Below are positions 8,359 through 18,254 of a stretch of DNA of 64,000 nt, one piece after another. A program made the position numbers and the translations under genes. Source of the DNA: Fibrella rubiginis (GTDB lineage Bacteria; Bacteroidota; Bacteroidia; Cytophagales; Spirosomataceae); the NCBI RefSeq assembly GCF_017353185.1, contig NZ_JAFMYV010000001.1, forward strand, positions 248,001-312,000. The letters are read 5' to 3'. Position 1 is the first letter of the stretch, and each line of letters starts with the position of its first letter. The notes below the pieces were generated by a model. That model was given only the letters and a program-made list of their open reading frames with translations, did not search any database and was not told where the DNA came from.

Positions 8359-10314
8359 TTGAGCAAGCATAACATCGACAAAATGACGACGGCGGGCCTG
8401 CTGGTGGCCGTGGGCATTGTTTTCGGCGACATTGGTACCTCGCCATTGTATACCTACCGCGCCATTATTGAAGACCGCGCCGTTGATGAAACCCTGGCCC
8501 TGGGGGGCGTGTCGGCCATTTTCTGGACGCTCACATTTCAGACCACCCTTAAATATGTGCTGCTTACCCTGCGTGCCGACAACAACGGTGAGGGCGGCAT
8601 CTTTTCTCTTTATACGCTCATTCGGCGGTATGCCAAATGGCTCCTGTTTCCGGCCATTGCGGGCGGTAGTTTTCTCATCGCCGACAGCATTATCACCCCG
8701 CCCATTTCGGTGGCATCGGCCATTGAAGGGCTGCTGCCGCTGTATCCCGACCTGCCCACCGTGCCCATTGTGCTGGGAATTTTGCTCCTGCTGTTTACGG
8801 CACAACAAATGGGGACCGACAAACTGGGCAAAGCGTTTGGTCCCATCATGACCATCTGGTTTACCATGATCGGGATCATGGGCGCGGTGCAGGTAATGCA
8901 AAACCCCGCCGTGGTCCGCGCCCTCAACCCCGTGTATGCCTACAACATGATCGTGCATTATCCCGACGGGTTCTGGCTGCTGGGTGGCGTATTCCTCTGC
9001 TCGACAGGCGCCGAGGCGCTGTATTCCGATATGGGTCACGTGGGGCGGCGTAACGTGCAGGTGTCGTGGTTTTATGTCAAGTTGACACTGATTCTCTGCT
9101 ACTTAGGTCAGGCGGCCTGGCTGTTAGACCATACCGGTAAGCCCCTGGGCAACCTGAATTCCTTTTTCGGACTGGTACCAAACTGGTTTATGCTGCCCGC
9201 CATTGGCATCGCCACCCTGGCTACGATCATTGCCTCGCAGGCCCTCATTAGTGGCACCTTCACGCTTGTTTCTGAGGCCTTCCGGCTGACGCTATTGCCC
9301 AAAATGCGGATCGTTTTTCCCTCCGATGCGCGGGGGCAAGTGTACATTCCAGCGTTTAACTGGCTGCTGATGGCGGGCTGTTTTGGCGTAGTACTCTACT
9401 TCCGAGAATCGAAAAATATGGAGGCGGCGTTTGGCCTGTCGGTCAACCTGACCATGCTCACCACCACTGTGTTGCTGGGTATGTACCTCTACGCCAAAAA
9501 GCATGTGAACGGTCTGGCGGTGCTGGCCCTGATCCTGCTATACGTGTTTATCGAAGGCAGTTTCCTCATTGCCAACCTCCGCAAATTCACGCATGGCGGC
9601 TGGGTGTCGCTGCTGCTGGGACTGATTATGCTCACTGTGATGCTGGTTTGGTATAACGGCAGCCGCATTAAACGCCGCCTCACAACCTTCGTCAGCCTAT
9701 CTGACCACCTGCCCCTCCTGCGGCAGCTAAGCAACGACGAAACCACGCCCAAATACGCCACCAACCTGGTGTATCTGACGGCCTCACCCCGTAGCCAACA
9801 GATTGAAGAACAAATTGTTAATTCGATATTGGGCGGGATGCCCAAACGGGCTGATGTCTACTGGTTCATCCATATCGAACTGGTCGATGATCCTTATACT
9901 ACCGAGTATAGCATTGACATTCTGGACCCTGAAGAGGTAGTGCGCATTACATTCCGGTTGGGATTCCGGGTGCAGCCGCGCATCAATCTGCTGTTCCGCA
10001 AGGTGGTGGAAGAAATGGTGCGCTGCCACGAGATCACATTGAAGCCCAAGTACCGCCCCCTCGGTGCCACCCCTGATTTCATCGGCGATTTCCGGTTTGT
10101 GGTCATCAACCGGTTTCTGTCCTACGAAAACGACCTGGCTGCTTTAGACACCTTCGTGATGAACGGCTATTTCGGCCTTAAACGCCTGAGTCTGGCCGAC
10201 GAGCGCGCCTATGGTCTCGACACCCAGAACGTAGAAACCGAGCAGGTCCCTCTGGTGGTGCGCCCCGCCGAGTTCGTACGGTTGAAACGGGTTAGCAGAG
10301 GAGGGGAAGCGTGA
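8359..10314 (+). CDS. kup: Low-affinity potassium transporter Kup (KUP/HAK/KT family)
   Basis: A 651-residue protein with about twelve membrane helices in the first 430 residues and a hydrophilic C-terminal domain. Signatures are VFGDIGTSPLYTYRAI at about 20-36 and the NNGEGGIFSLYTL segment, both typical of Kup. The start is a TTG at 8359 because SKHNIDK precedes the first helix in relatives I remember; the first in-frame ATG (8383) would remove it. Kup couples K+ entry to H+. It is divergent from the high-affinity Kdp operon, so this stretch is a potassium-uptake locus. Confidence 0.95.
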   Translation: MSKHNIDKMTTAGLLVAVGIVFGDIGTSPLYTYRAIIEDRAVDETLALGGVSAIFWTLTFQTTLKYVLLTLRADNNGEGGIFSLYTLIRRYAKWLLFPAIAGGSFLIADSIITPPISVASAIEGLLPLYPDLPTVPIVLGILLLLFTAQQMGTDKLGKAFGPIMTIWFTMIGIMGAVQVMQNPAVVRALNPVYAYNMIVHYPDGFWLLGGVFLCSTGAEALYSDMGHVGRRNVQVSWFYVKLTLILCYLGQAAWLLDHTGKPLGNLNSFFGLVPNWFMLPAIGIATLATIIASQALISGTFTLVSEAFRLTLLPKMRIVFPSDARGQVYIPAFNWLLMAGCFGVVLYFRESKNMEAAFGLSVNLTMLTTTVLLGMYLYAKKHVNGLAVLALILLYVFIEGSFLIANLRKFTHGGWVSLLLGLIMLTVMLVWYNGSRIKRRLTTFVSLSDHLPLLRQLSNDETTPKYATNLVYLTASPRSQQIEEQIVNSILGGMPKRADVYWFIHIELVDDPYTTEYSIDILDPEEVVRITFRLGFRVQPRINLLFRKVVEEMVRCHEITLKPKYRPLGATPDFIGDFRFVVINRFLSYENDLAALDTFVMNGYFGLKRLSLADERAYGLDTQNVETEQVPLVVRPAEFVRLKRVSRGGEA

Positions 10315-10447
10315 CGCCACAAAGACCAGTATGTTGAACCTACGGCCTTTCACCCAATATTCCTGCTTACTTTTTTCGGCGTATGGTTATTTTTCAGCAC
10401 GTCAACCCGCCTTTGTTCGATAAGACGTACAGAGCGGTTGGCCGCTT

Positions 10448-12226
10448 ATGCTGCTGCGTGGTAAATCATACCGATGCCTTTGTCTTAACCCGGCACGACC
10501 TGTAGGCCTGTTTTTAAGTGGCCTGTTTCTCGCGCTGCCCCTTCGTGCCCAATCCTTTCTGCAGCGGGTGGAGCGGGCACTACCTGCCGAGCGCGTTCGG
10601 ATGGTACTTTATTACTTCGATACCTGCCGGGCGGTTACGCAGAACCAGTCTGCTGCCTTTCAGATGCTCGGCCAACTGGACGCGGTTGGTCAACGGCGGC
10701 ACGACAATCAGCTCCGGCGGTATGCCCGGATGCTGCGCGACACGTGGGTCAAAAACAAGCCCAACCGCACCGACCGCCAGAATGCCGACCTGTTTCTGCG
10801 TATAGCCCAACGGGCTGATGCTGAAGGCGATGAGCAATTGGCCGGAGTTGCTGAACACTTCACCGGGCAGTATTACTACCTCGGTCAGGACTACGGCAGC
10901 GCTTTTCAGTACCTGCTGTCGGCCAACGGACGATTCCGGCAAATCGGCTATGCCAATGTACCCGAAATTCACCGCTACCTCTACGAACTGGCCTTCAACT
11001 ACTATTACCTCAACGATGATGCGAAGGTCATCAGCCTGTTGACCGAGGCGGCCCACTACCCAGCCTTCAGTCCTAATCTGCACATCCAGGCATTCAACAC
11101 GCTGGCCATGGCCTATACCCGCCAACAGCCCCAATCGGCCACGATGGTAGGCCTGGCCGAAGCAAATTACCAAAAGGCGTATCAGCTGGCCGTGACCTAC
11201 CGTGATTCGGTCTGGATGGGCATTGTGCGGGGTAATCTGGGGGGACTGTATGCCCATCAGGGGCGGTGGCAGGCAGCCCTCGCTGCCTTTCGGACCGACT
11301 ACCGACTGGAAATGCGCTCGGCGGGCCAAAATGGCTATCCAAACATCACGGCGGTAGAACTGGCCCGGTCTTTTTACGAACTCAATCAACTCGATAGTTG
11401 CCGCTATTACCTGGACGAAGCCCAGCGCCTGCGCCAGTTTAATTCAACCAAAGACTTTAGCCAGCCTTTTCAGGATGACGTGTTCTGGCAGTTATATTAC
11501 GCACTGGCCCGCCGCTACTACCAGCGAACGGGTAACCTGCCCAAATCGGATCGCTGCGCCGACAGCTTGCTTAGTTACCAGGTACGTATCGACAACCGCG
11601 CCCGGTCGCGGGATGCGGCGTTGGCTGAGCAGCGGCTGCTGGTGCAGCAACACGAGGCCGAGGTAGCCCACCTGGAGCGCCTGAGCCGGACGCAATGGCT
11701 GCTGCTGGGCGCGGGGGCTGGCCTGACGGGATTGTTGGGCTGGTTGTATTGGTCCAGCCAACGCCGTCGGCAGCAGGAGGCACTGGCCAACGCCGGGCGT
11801 GAACAGCAACTCACGCTGGAGAAGCAACTTGTGACGGATGAACTTGACCGCGCCAGAGCCGACCTCGCCCTGCTGATGGAGGCTCTGCAGCAAAAACAGG
11901 CTCAACTCGTTCTGTCGAACCCCCCACTTGCCACCGCCGACCCGTCGCTGCTAAACGCTCACCTGCTCACCAACGATGACTGGGCCGAATTTCGCCGTCG
12001 ATTTGAGCGGGTGCATCCGTTGTTTTTCGGACAGCTTCGCCACCAATTTACCGACCTCACTCCCGCCGAAGAGCGGCTGATGGCCCTTTCGAAACTTCGG
12101 ATAGACGGCCTCCACATGAGCCGGATGCTGGGTATCTCGCCGGAGTCGATTCGCAAGGCCAAATACCGGCTCCGCAAAAAACTGGGCGTTACGGGCAGCA
12201 CCCCACTGCTCGAACTGCTGGAGTAG
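10448..12226 (+). CDS. TPR-repeat membrane regulator with C-terminal helix-turn-helix
   Basis: 592 residues. There is a signal peptide (ends about ...PLRAQ, residue 35), then a large TPR-like helical region (about 40-400), one membrane helix at about 417-436, a coiled coil (about 440-490) and a C-terminal LuxR/GerE-like helix-turn-helix (LTPAEERLMALSKLRIDGL...SPESIRKAKYRLRKKLG). This is a known Bacteroidota architecture: an extracytoplasmic TPR domain linked through one membrane helix to a cytoplasmic DNA-binding domain, acting as a one-component regulator. The next gene downstream (12326) encodes a large secreted protein and is a reasonable target, but that is inference. Confidence 0.82.
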   Translation: MLLRGKSYRCLCLNPARPVGLFLSGLFLALPLRAQSFLQRVERALPAERVRMVLYYFDTCRAVTQNQSAAFQMLGQLDAVGQRRHDNQLRRYARMLRDTWVKNKPNRTDRQNADLFLRIAQRADAEGDEQLAGVAEHFTGQYYYLGQDYGSAFQYLLSANGRFRQIGYANVPEIHRYLYELAFNYYYLNDDAKVISLLTEAAHYPAFSPNLHIQAFNTLAMAYTRQQPQSATMVGLAEANYQKAYQLAVTYRDSVWMGIVRGNLGGLYAHQGRWQAALAAFRTDYRLEMRSAGQNGYPNITAVELARSFYELNQLDSCRYYLDEAQRLRQFNSTKDFSQPFQDDVFWQLYYALARRYYQRTGNLPKSDRCADSLLSYQVRIDNRARSRDAALAEQRLLVQQHEAEVAHLERLSRTQWLLLGAGAGLTGLLGWLYWSSQRRRQQEALANAGREQQLTLEKQLVTDELDRARADLALLMEALQQKQAQLVLSNPPLATADPSLLNAHLLTNDDWAEFRRRFERVHPLFFGQLRHQFTDLTPAEERLMALSKLRIDGLHMSRMLGISPESIRKAKYRLRKKLGVTGSTPLLELLE

Positions 12227-12325
12227 CTGCCGACAACGAATTGTCCACGCGATTGTCCACGCCTGGTGCTTGGCTAAGGATAGACAAATAAGCTGTTTTG
12301 GCGATTCATTTTTACTACCCGACTG

Positions 12326-15300
12326 ATGAACAAACTACTACGCCTCCTTCCTTTTTGGGTTGTTCCGGTTAGTTTACTGTTGCCGCAAACCGCCCATGCT
12401 CAGGTGACGCGCTATGTGAGCACCACGGGCAGCACCAACCCCGTCAGCGCGACGAGTTGGGCCGCCAGCACCAATAACCTGCAGGGGGCCATCAACGCCA
12501 GCAGCGCGGGCGACATGATCTGGGTGGCGGTGGGCACGTATAAACCCACAAATGGCAGCGACCGTACCCTCAGCTTTTCGATGGAGGATGGTGTGGCGAT
12601 TTACGGCGGGTTTCGGGGGAACGAACAAACCCTGAGCCAACGCCCCGCCGTCAATCCCATCGTAGGCGGCCCCAGCGGTACCACGCTGAGCGGCGACATC
12701 GGTACGCCCGGCGACCCGACTGATAATAGCTTCCACGTCATCAGCAACCGGGGCAACACCCGAACGGGGCTAACGAGCACGGCGATACTGGATGGCTTCG
12801 TGATCACCGCCGGTAACGCCGTAACCACCAATACCAGCAACCCCAATGCTGATCCGAACAACAGTGGGGGTGGGATCTATAACCGGAGCATGGGGGGCGT
12901 ATGTAGCCCCACCATCCGCAACTGTCTGTTCCAGCGGAATTTTGCGCTGTTTGGGGCGGGCGGGGCTAATGATGGTTTTGGGCAGGGTACGGCGAATCCG
13001 CAACTGATCAACTGCCTGTTTCAGACTAATACGGCGTTTGCCTCCGGAGGTGGGCTGTTCAACAACGGCAATCAGGGGCAGAGCGATCCGGTGGTGGTTA
13101 ACTGCCTGTTTCGGGCCAACGAAGCGTTTAGCTCCGGTGGGGCGATGTATAATTTTGGGGTCTCCGGGACGAGTGACCCGGTGATGGTCAACTGCGGTTT
13201 TTTGGCCAACAGAGCGCCTTTTGGGGCAGGGTTGTATAGCGATGCCCGCGATGGCCGGAGTAGACCGCAGGTAATTAATTGTTCGTTTCGCGACAACGCC
13301 GCCACCCAGCAGGGTGGTGCAATGTACAGCGCCGCAGGTTTGTTGGGAGTAAGTCGGCCGGTACTGACCAACTCGGTGTTTTGGGACAACGGTGGAGCCA
13401 ACACGTTTGTCAACAACGAGGCCAGCATCACGACCGCCTACTGCCTGTTTGAGCCGACGGTGACGGGCTATACCGCCGGAACGGGCAACCTGACCAATGT
13501 AACAACCTCGCCCTTCGCCGGGGCGGGTAGCCTGGCCCTCACAAACTGTTCGCCAGCCATCAATGCGGGTAATCCGGCCAGCCAAACGGTGGTTTCGGGG
13601 CCATTCTCGGCCACCGCCCTGCCCACCACCGACCTGGCCAACACGCCCCGCATCGTTGGCGGCCGGGTCGATATGGGGGCTTTCGAGTACCCGATCAGCA
13701 CGGCCCCCACGCGGCTTTACGTCGATGCGTCAGCAGCAGGTACGGGCGACGGTCTGAGTTGGGCCTCGGCCTTCTCCGACCTGCAAAGTGCCCTGACGTA
13801 CCCATGCAGCCAAAGCGTAACCGAAATTTGGGTAGCCGCCGGTACGTATAAGCCCACGACGGGCACCGACCGGAACGCCAGCTTTGCGCTGAAAAACGGC
13901 TTGGCCATCTACGGCGGCTTTACAGGCGACGAAACCAGCCTCAGTCAACGGCCCCGCATCGATCCCATTAGCGGGCAACCAGCCAGCAGTACGCTCAGTG
14001 GCGCGATCGGCACCTCCAACAGCAGCACCGACAACAGCTACCACGTTATCAACAACCCGGCTAGCCTGAGCCTTACCAACACAGCGGTGCTGGATGGTTT
14101 CGTGATCACGGGCGGCAATGCCAGTGGCGGTTTTCTAAACCCAACTGGCCGGGGCGGCGGAATCTACAATGAAGGGTTTGGCTCGGTTTGTAACCCCACG
14201 ATTCGCAACTGTTCGTTTGTCGCTAACCAGGCTTCCGTTGGTGGGGCCATATGCAACCTGGGGCTAAACGGTACGAGCAGCCCCGTGATCACCAACTGCT
14301 TTTTTCAGAGCAACAGCGCTATCAACGACGGCGGGGCCATCTACAACGATGGGCGTAGTGCCGGCAACAGTAATCCGACGCTCATCAACTGCGGCTTTCA
14401 GGGTAACAACGCTACTGACAACGGCGGGGCAATGCACAACGATGGCGACAATTCGGGCACGAGTCGCCCGGCGCTGATCAACTGCTCATTTCAGGCCAAC
14501 CGGGCTACGCGGGGCGGGGCCATGTACAACACAGCGCAGCCCACTGGCTCGAGCCGCCCCATAGTATCCAACTCGGTTTTCTGGAATAACGGGGTAAGCC
14601 TCTCTAACGGAGCCAATACGTTCGTCAATAGCGGCGACGTGGCGGTGGAGGCTACTTACAGCTTCTTCGACAACACCGTGACGGGGTACTTAGCCAACCC
14701 TACCAACCTGACCAGCGTCACGCCAACCGTTACCCGTTCGCCCTTTTTGAGCACAACTTCGGTGGGGTTGAACGCCTGCTCCCCGGCAATCAATGCGGGT
14801 AATCCGGCCAGCGTTACCGTGGCTAACGGGCCGTATTCACCCGTCAACCTGCCCGCTACCGATCTGGCGGGCAACCCCCGCGTCATTGGGGGCCGGGTCG
14901 ACATGGGGGCTGTTGAATTTACCGGAACTCCGATTGCACAGGCGGCGATCACCCGGCAACCGGCTGCGGGAACGGCGGTGTGTACGGGAACAACCATAAC
15001 AGCCAGCGTAAGCGCAACGGGCACAGGGGTGAATTACCTGTGGTACCGAGATGGTCCGTCTGGGCCGGTATTGCTGACGAGCCAGACATCGGCTACGCTC
15101 ACGCTGCCTGCCGTTACCACTGCCAGCACGGGTAGTTATTCAGCGGTCGTGGTGGGGCCGTGTAATTCCGTCACCAGCACCGCGTTCAGCCTTACTGTCA
15201 GTACCCCGCCCACTAACCTCGCACTCTCGGCCAGCACATCGACCGGGGTTGCGTCCAGCACGCTAACCTGCGCCGCGACCAGCCTTACGCTCACCGCCAC

Positions 15301-16723
15301 AGCCACCGGCACGGGGTTGACTTACGCCTTCGCCGGGCCATCGGGTACGTTGGCGGGTAGCGGCAACACCCGCACAATCAGTGCATCAGGCACGTACTCG
15401 GTCACCGCAACAAACGCCACCGGCTGTTTCAGCACGACCACCACCCCCATTGTCAGCAACACCACGGCCCCCACCCTGAGTGTCAGCCCAACGAGCGGTA
15501 CGCTGACCTGCACTAACCCCAGCCTCACACTCACCGCAGCGGGCACGGGTACAGCCTACCGCTGGACGGGCGGCAGCACCGGCAACACATTGACCGTCAA
15601 CGTCGCTGGTGCGTACTCAGTTACAGCGACGGGGAATAATGGCTGTACGTCCGTGAGCAGTGTGACCATCGGTAGCAACCAGACGGCTCCCACCGCTACG
15701 CTTGTGGCTAGCCAAACCCTGATTTGTACACCCGGCAGCGCAACGCTCACGGCGAGTGGGGGTATAAGCTACCTTTTCGCTGGCCCCGGCCTGAGCCAGT
15801 CGGGTACGTCGGCAACGGCTGTTGTCGCCCAGGGCGGAGCCTTCTCGGTGGTCGTTACAGGCACCAACGGCTGCTCGGCGTCGGCGGGGGTGGTCATCAG
15901 CAGCAGTCCAACGCCCGGCGCTCCGGCCCTGTCGGGGGCCAGCCTGACCGTCACGGCCAGCCCCACGCCTATTTTGCTGACCACGCTGGTGACGGCTACA
16001 GGCGGTAACGTGCTGACGTTCACCGGCCCTTCGGGGGTAGTCAACCCGCCGGTTGCCAATATCAATGCGGCGGGGGTACAGACATTTTCGGTGGTGCAAA
16101 CCAGCCCCGCGGGCTGCGTCAGTCCGGCCACGGTGTTCAGCCTCACGGTGCTCTCGCCCCAGCCCCCCAGCAGCCAGACGCTCTGCCGGGGCAGTCAGGT
16201 GGTGCTCGACGTTTTGCCCAATGGTGTGCGCTATGAGTGGTACCGGAATGGGCAGACGGCCGCCAACAAGCTCATCAACGTGGTCGGTGTACAGTTGGGC
16301 ACTACCACGGCCAGCCTCACACTGGTGAGTGTGCAGACCAACGCCACGTACTACAGTAAGGTCTTCGCCGCCGATGGCAGTTTTACCTGGGCGGGGCCGT
16401 TTGTCATCACGGTCAATGCTGCTTGTGGCGGTCGTAGGTCAGGGGTTGCCGGGGAGCCGGTTACTGCCCTGTCGGTTCAGCTATTGCCCAACCCCATCAC
16501 GAATAGTGAACTACGGGCAGTTGTGACGGGTGCCACTGGCAACGCGTTATTGCTGACGTTATGGGATGGGCGGGGGCAACTGGTGCGGCAGCAGGCATGG
16601 GCCGTGGCGAGTGCCAGCGAAGAGGTGATCTGGGATCTGCGCCAGCACCCAGCCGGAATGTATCTGCTGAAAGCCCAGGCTGCCGAACAACTCATTACGG
16701 TTAAAGTGCTGAAAATAGAGTAA
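12326..16723 (+). CDS. Large secreted beta-helix protein with duplicated module and type IX sorting domain
   Basis: 1465 residues with a signal peptide ending at TAHAQ (about residue 26). Two homologous modules follow (about 28-455 and 463-890). Each opens with an aligned block (...YVSTTGST / LYVDASAAG...IWVA-GTYKPT-G-DR...YGGF-G-E--LSQRP) and carries short GGxxxN / NC-F repeats of the polymorphic-outer-membrane-protein or parallel beta-helix type. Each ends with the same NAGNPAS...GG-RVDMGA-E closing motif. Then comes a Ser/Thr/Gly-rich region of Ig-like domains (about 890-1370). The C-terminus (about 1390-1465, LLPNPITNSELRAV...HPAGMYLLKAQ) looks like a type A type IX sorting domain. It would leave by the system encoded at 52040-58120 and be surface-attached or released. 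Adhesin is a guess; there is no enzymatic motif. Confidence 0.85.
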   Translation: MNKLLRLLPFWVVPVSLLLPQTAHAQVTRYVSTTGSTNPVSATSWAASTNNLQGAINASSAGDMIWVAVGTYKPTNGSDRTLSFSMEDGVAIYGGFRGNEQTLSQRPAVNPIVGGPSGTTLSGDIGTPGDPTDNSFHVISNRGNTRTGLTSTAILDGFVITAGNAVTTNTSNPNADPNNSGGGIYNRSMGGVCSPTIRNCLFQRNFALFGAGGANDGFGQGTANPQLINCLFQTNTAFASGGGLFNNGNQGQSDPVVVNCLFRANEAFSSGGAMYNFGVSGTSDPVMVNCGFLANRAPFGAGLYSDARDGRSRPQVINCSFRDNAATQQGGAMYSAAGLLGVSRPVLTNSVFWDNGGANTFVNNEASITTAYCLFEPTVTGYTAGTGNLTNVTTSPFAGAGSLALTNCSPAINAGNPASQTVVSGPFSATALPTTDLANTPRIVGGRVDMGAFEYPISTAPTRLYVDASAAGTGDGLSWASAFSDLQSALTYPCSQSVTEIWVAAGTYKPTTGTDRNASFALKNGLAIYGGFTGDETSLSQRPRIDPISGQPASSTLSGAIGTSNSSTDNSYHVINNPASLSLTNTAVLDGFVITGGNASGGFLNPTGRGGGIYNEGFGSVCNPTIRNCSFVANQASVGGAICNLGLNGTSSPVITNCFFQSNSAINDGGAIYNDGRSAGNSNPTLINCGFQGNNATDNGGAMHNDGDNSGTSRPALINCSFQANRATRGGAMYNTAQPTGSSRPIVSNSVFWNNGVSLSNGANTFVNSGDVAVEATYSFFDNTVTGYLANPTNLTSVTPTVTRSPFLSTTSVGLNACSPAINAGNPASVTVANGPYSPVNLPATDLAGNPRVIGGRVDMGAVEFTGTPIAQAAITRQPAAGTAVCTGTTITASVSATGTGVNYLWYRDGPSGPVLLTSQTSATLTLPAVTTASTGSYSAVVVGPCNSVTSTAFSLTVSTPPTNLALSASTSTGVASSTLTCAATSLTLTATATGTGLTYAFAGPSGTLAGSGNTRTISASGTYSVTATNATGCFSTTTTPIVSNTTAPTLSVSPTSGTLTCTNPSLTLTAAGTGTAYRWTGGSTGNTLTVNVAGAYSVTATGNNGCTSVSSVTIGSNQTAPTATLVASQTLICTPGSATLTASGGISYLFAGPGLSQSGTSATAVVAQGGAFSVVVTGTNGCSASAGVVISSSPTPGAPALSGASLTVTASPTPILLTTLVTATGGNVLTFTGPSGVVNPPVANINAAGVQTFSVVQTSPAGCVSPATVFSLTVLSPQPPSSQTLCRGSQVVLDVLPNGVRYEWYRNGQTAANKLINVVGVQLGTTTASLTLVSVQTNATYYSKVFAADGSFTWAGPFVITVNAACGGRRSGVAGEPVTALSVQLLPNPITNSELRAVVTGATGNALLLTLWDGRGQLVRQQAWAVASASEEVIWDLRQHPAGMYLLKAQAAEQLITVKVLKIE

Positions 16724-16873
16724 TAGCCGGCGATACCCTCATTGCCCGTCCCGCAGAGTTCATGCAGTTGACATACGCAGGCAGGGAAGCGGAAGCGGGC
16801 GGTTGGAGGTGTTCTACGCGCATTATGGTCGTCCATCAGTATCCACGTGGACGTGCGGCGTTGAGTGATCGGC

Positions 16874-16881
16874 TACTTTTG
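16874..16881 (+). promoter_or_regulatory. Possible Bacteroidota -7 element (TACTTTTG)
   Basis: TACTTTTG matches the TAnnTTTG consensus used by the primary sigma factor of Bacteroidota. No good -33 TTTG lies 19-21 nt upstream. If used, transcription would begin near 16888. That would exclude the upstream ATG at 16762 and support a downstream start for the AraC-type gene. Confidence 0.35.
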
Positions 16882-16920
16882 CGGGCACGAGCCGTTTTCA
16901 TCCTGGCTTACCCCACCACC

Positions 16921-18054
16921 TTGGCCGCAATCGTTGACCAACTCTGTCTGTTGCTGACCTACGCGGGCGTTGCCCAGGCTGTTTTTGTGACCCTGCTGCT
17001 CAACAACAGGCGCGTCCGCAAAAGCCGGGCGAATGGGTTTCTGTCGGTGTTATTGCTGGCTATGGCCTTCAGCGTGTTGCACAGCCTCTACGCCGGTCAG
17101 ACCCTTGCCCATTTTTCCATCAAAGCCTACCCCCTCGGCGACCCTACGTTTCTGGTCATTGCGCCGTTGCTGTGGCTCTACGTGCAGGAGTTGACGGGGC
17201 ATCGGGTGAGGCTATCGGCACAGACAGCGCTGCACTTTGCGCCATCGGTGGTCCTGAGCGCCGGCTCGTTGTTGCTGGGTCACGTATCAAATGATTTTGG
17301 TGAAAACCGGCTGACAGGCAATAACCTACACTGGACTTATTTGCTGTTCTGGGCCCTGGTGGTTGTGCAGTTTCTGGGTTATCGCTACGTTGTCAACAAG
17401 CGGTGGCTGGAGTACCAGCAACTACTGGAAGAGGAGGTGTCGAACACTGAGCAGGTGAACATTGGCTGGATACGGTTTTTCATGCGGGTGTTTCTGGGTA
17501 TCACCGTGTTCTTTCTGCTGGTGCTGATTAACCTTATTCACCACGGCGACATGAGCGGCATCAACCGACTGTCGGCAGTGGTGCTGGCGGGCTCGATTTT
17601 CGCTCTGGGCTACAAAGGCATTCTTCAGAACGACGTCTTCCACGTACCCCTGCCTGCCCCCAACGGCCATAATGATGCTGCCGACAGCCTGCCCGCCGCT
17701 GAGCCCAAACAGCCCGATCAGCTACTCATCGATCGCCTGCTTCGCTACATGGAGTCCGAAAAACCGTACCTCGACCCCGAACTAACGCTGAGCAGTCTGG
17801 CGAATCAACTGGGTGTAAGCCGGAGCGCATTGTCGCAGTTAATCAACGAAGGCGTGGGAGATAATTTTTACAATTTCGTGAACAAGTACCGGGTCGAGCA
17901 GGTGAAGCGATGTATGGTCGACCCGGCGTTGGCGCACTTCAGTTTGCTGGGCCTTGCACTCGAAGCCGGGTTTAAATCAAAATCGACGTTTAACCTCATC
18001 TTCAAACGCTTCACCGGCCTTACACCGAGCGAGTATATGCAGACGGTTCGCTAA
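16921..18054 (+). CDS. Membrane-anchored AraC-family transcription regulator
   Basis: About 377 residues from a TTG at 16921; the frame is open from an ATG at 16762, but the extra 53 residues are arginine-rich and unlike a membrane protein start. The N-terminal half holds about seven membrane helices (to about residue 235 of the short form). A linker follows, and the C-terminal 100 residues are an AraC-type DNA-binding domain with both helix-turn-helix motifs (LTLSSLANQLGVSRSALSQL; then LGLALEAGFKSKSTFNLIFK...GLTPSEY). Such seven-helix-plus-AraC proteins are common one-component regulators in Bacteroidota. The target and signal are unknown. A TACTTTTG element at 16874 fits the shorter start. 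Confidence 0.85.
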   Translation: MAAIVDQLCLLLTYAGVAQAVFVTLLLNNRRVRKSRANGFLSVLLLAMAFSVLHSLYAGQTLAHFSIKAYPLGDPTFLVIAPLLWLYVQELTGHRVRLSAQTALHFAPSVVLSAGSLLLGHVSNDFGENRLTGNNLHWTYLLFWALVVVQFLGYRYVVNKRWLEYQQLLEEEVSNTEQVNIGWIRFFMRVFLGITVFFLLVLINLIHHGDMSGINRLSAVVLAGSIFALGYKGILQNDVFHVPLPAPNGHNDAADSLPAAEPKQPDQLLIDRLLRYMESEKPYLDPELTLSSLANQLGVSRSALSQLINEGVGDNFYNFVNKYRVEQVKRCMVDPALAHFSLLGLALEAGFKSKSTFNLIFKRFTGLTPSEYMQTVR

Positions 18055-18130
18055 CTGAATGATTAGACTGGCCTGCTTATTATTTTGGTTAATAATTTGA
18101 CGGTCAGCTATATATCAACGGATAATGGTG

Positions 18131-18166
18131 GCCATTGGTGTGTGGTCGAAGCTACACGCCAATGGC
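18131..18166. repeat. Imperfect hairpin upstream of the ABC transporter genes
   Basis: GCCATTGGTGTGTGG (18131-18145) pairs with the segment 18152-18166 at 13 of 15 positions around a 6-nt loop, and a further GCCAATGGCG copy follows at about 18176. It lies in the 200-nt gap between the AraC-type gene and the ABC ATPase; it could be an operator with three half-sites or an mRNA stem. The rest of the gap shows nothing. Confidence 0.45.
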
Positions 18167-18254
18167 AGGCAGCCAGCCAATGGCGTCCAACGGGATGTAG
18201 CCGGACGACGGGCCTGTTTTTGTTCACGAGCATTGCCTCAAAAAACACAAGCAG

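Noticed and set aside
8320..9039. 239-codon minus-strand frame opposite kup
   Set aside because: Antisense shadow of the Kup gene: unusually rich in His, Gly and Gln and without a recognisable domain.
12770..13585. 271-codon minus-strand frame in the beta-helix gene
   Set aside because: The high GC codon bias leaves long antisense frames open in this repetitive gene; no domain is visible.
12600..14900. CRISPR-like or tandem DNA repeat in the beta-helix gene
   Set aside because: The short repeats are in frame and code for beta-helix turns; spacing and sequence vary as in coding repeats.
16762..16920. 53-codon extension of the AraC-type regulator
   Set aside because: The segment is Arg-rich and lies upstream of a TACTTTTG element; a TTG at 16921 opens directly into the first helix. 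The exact start stays uncertain.
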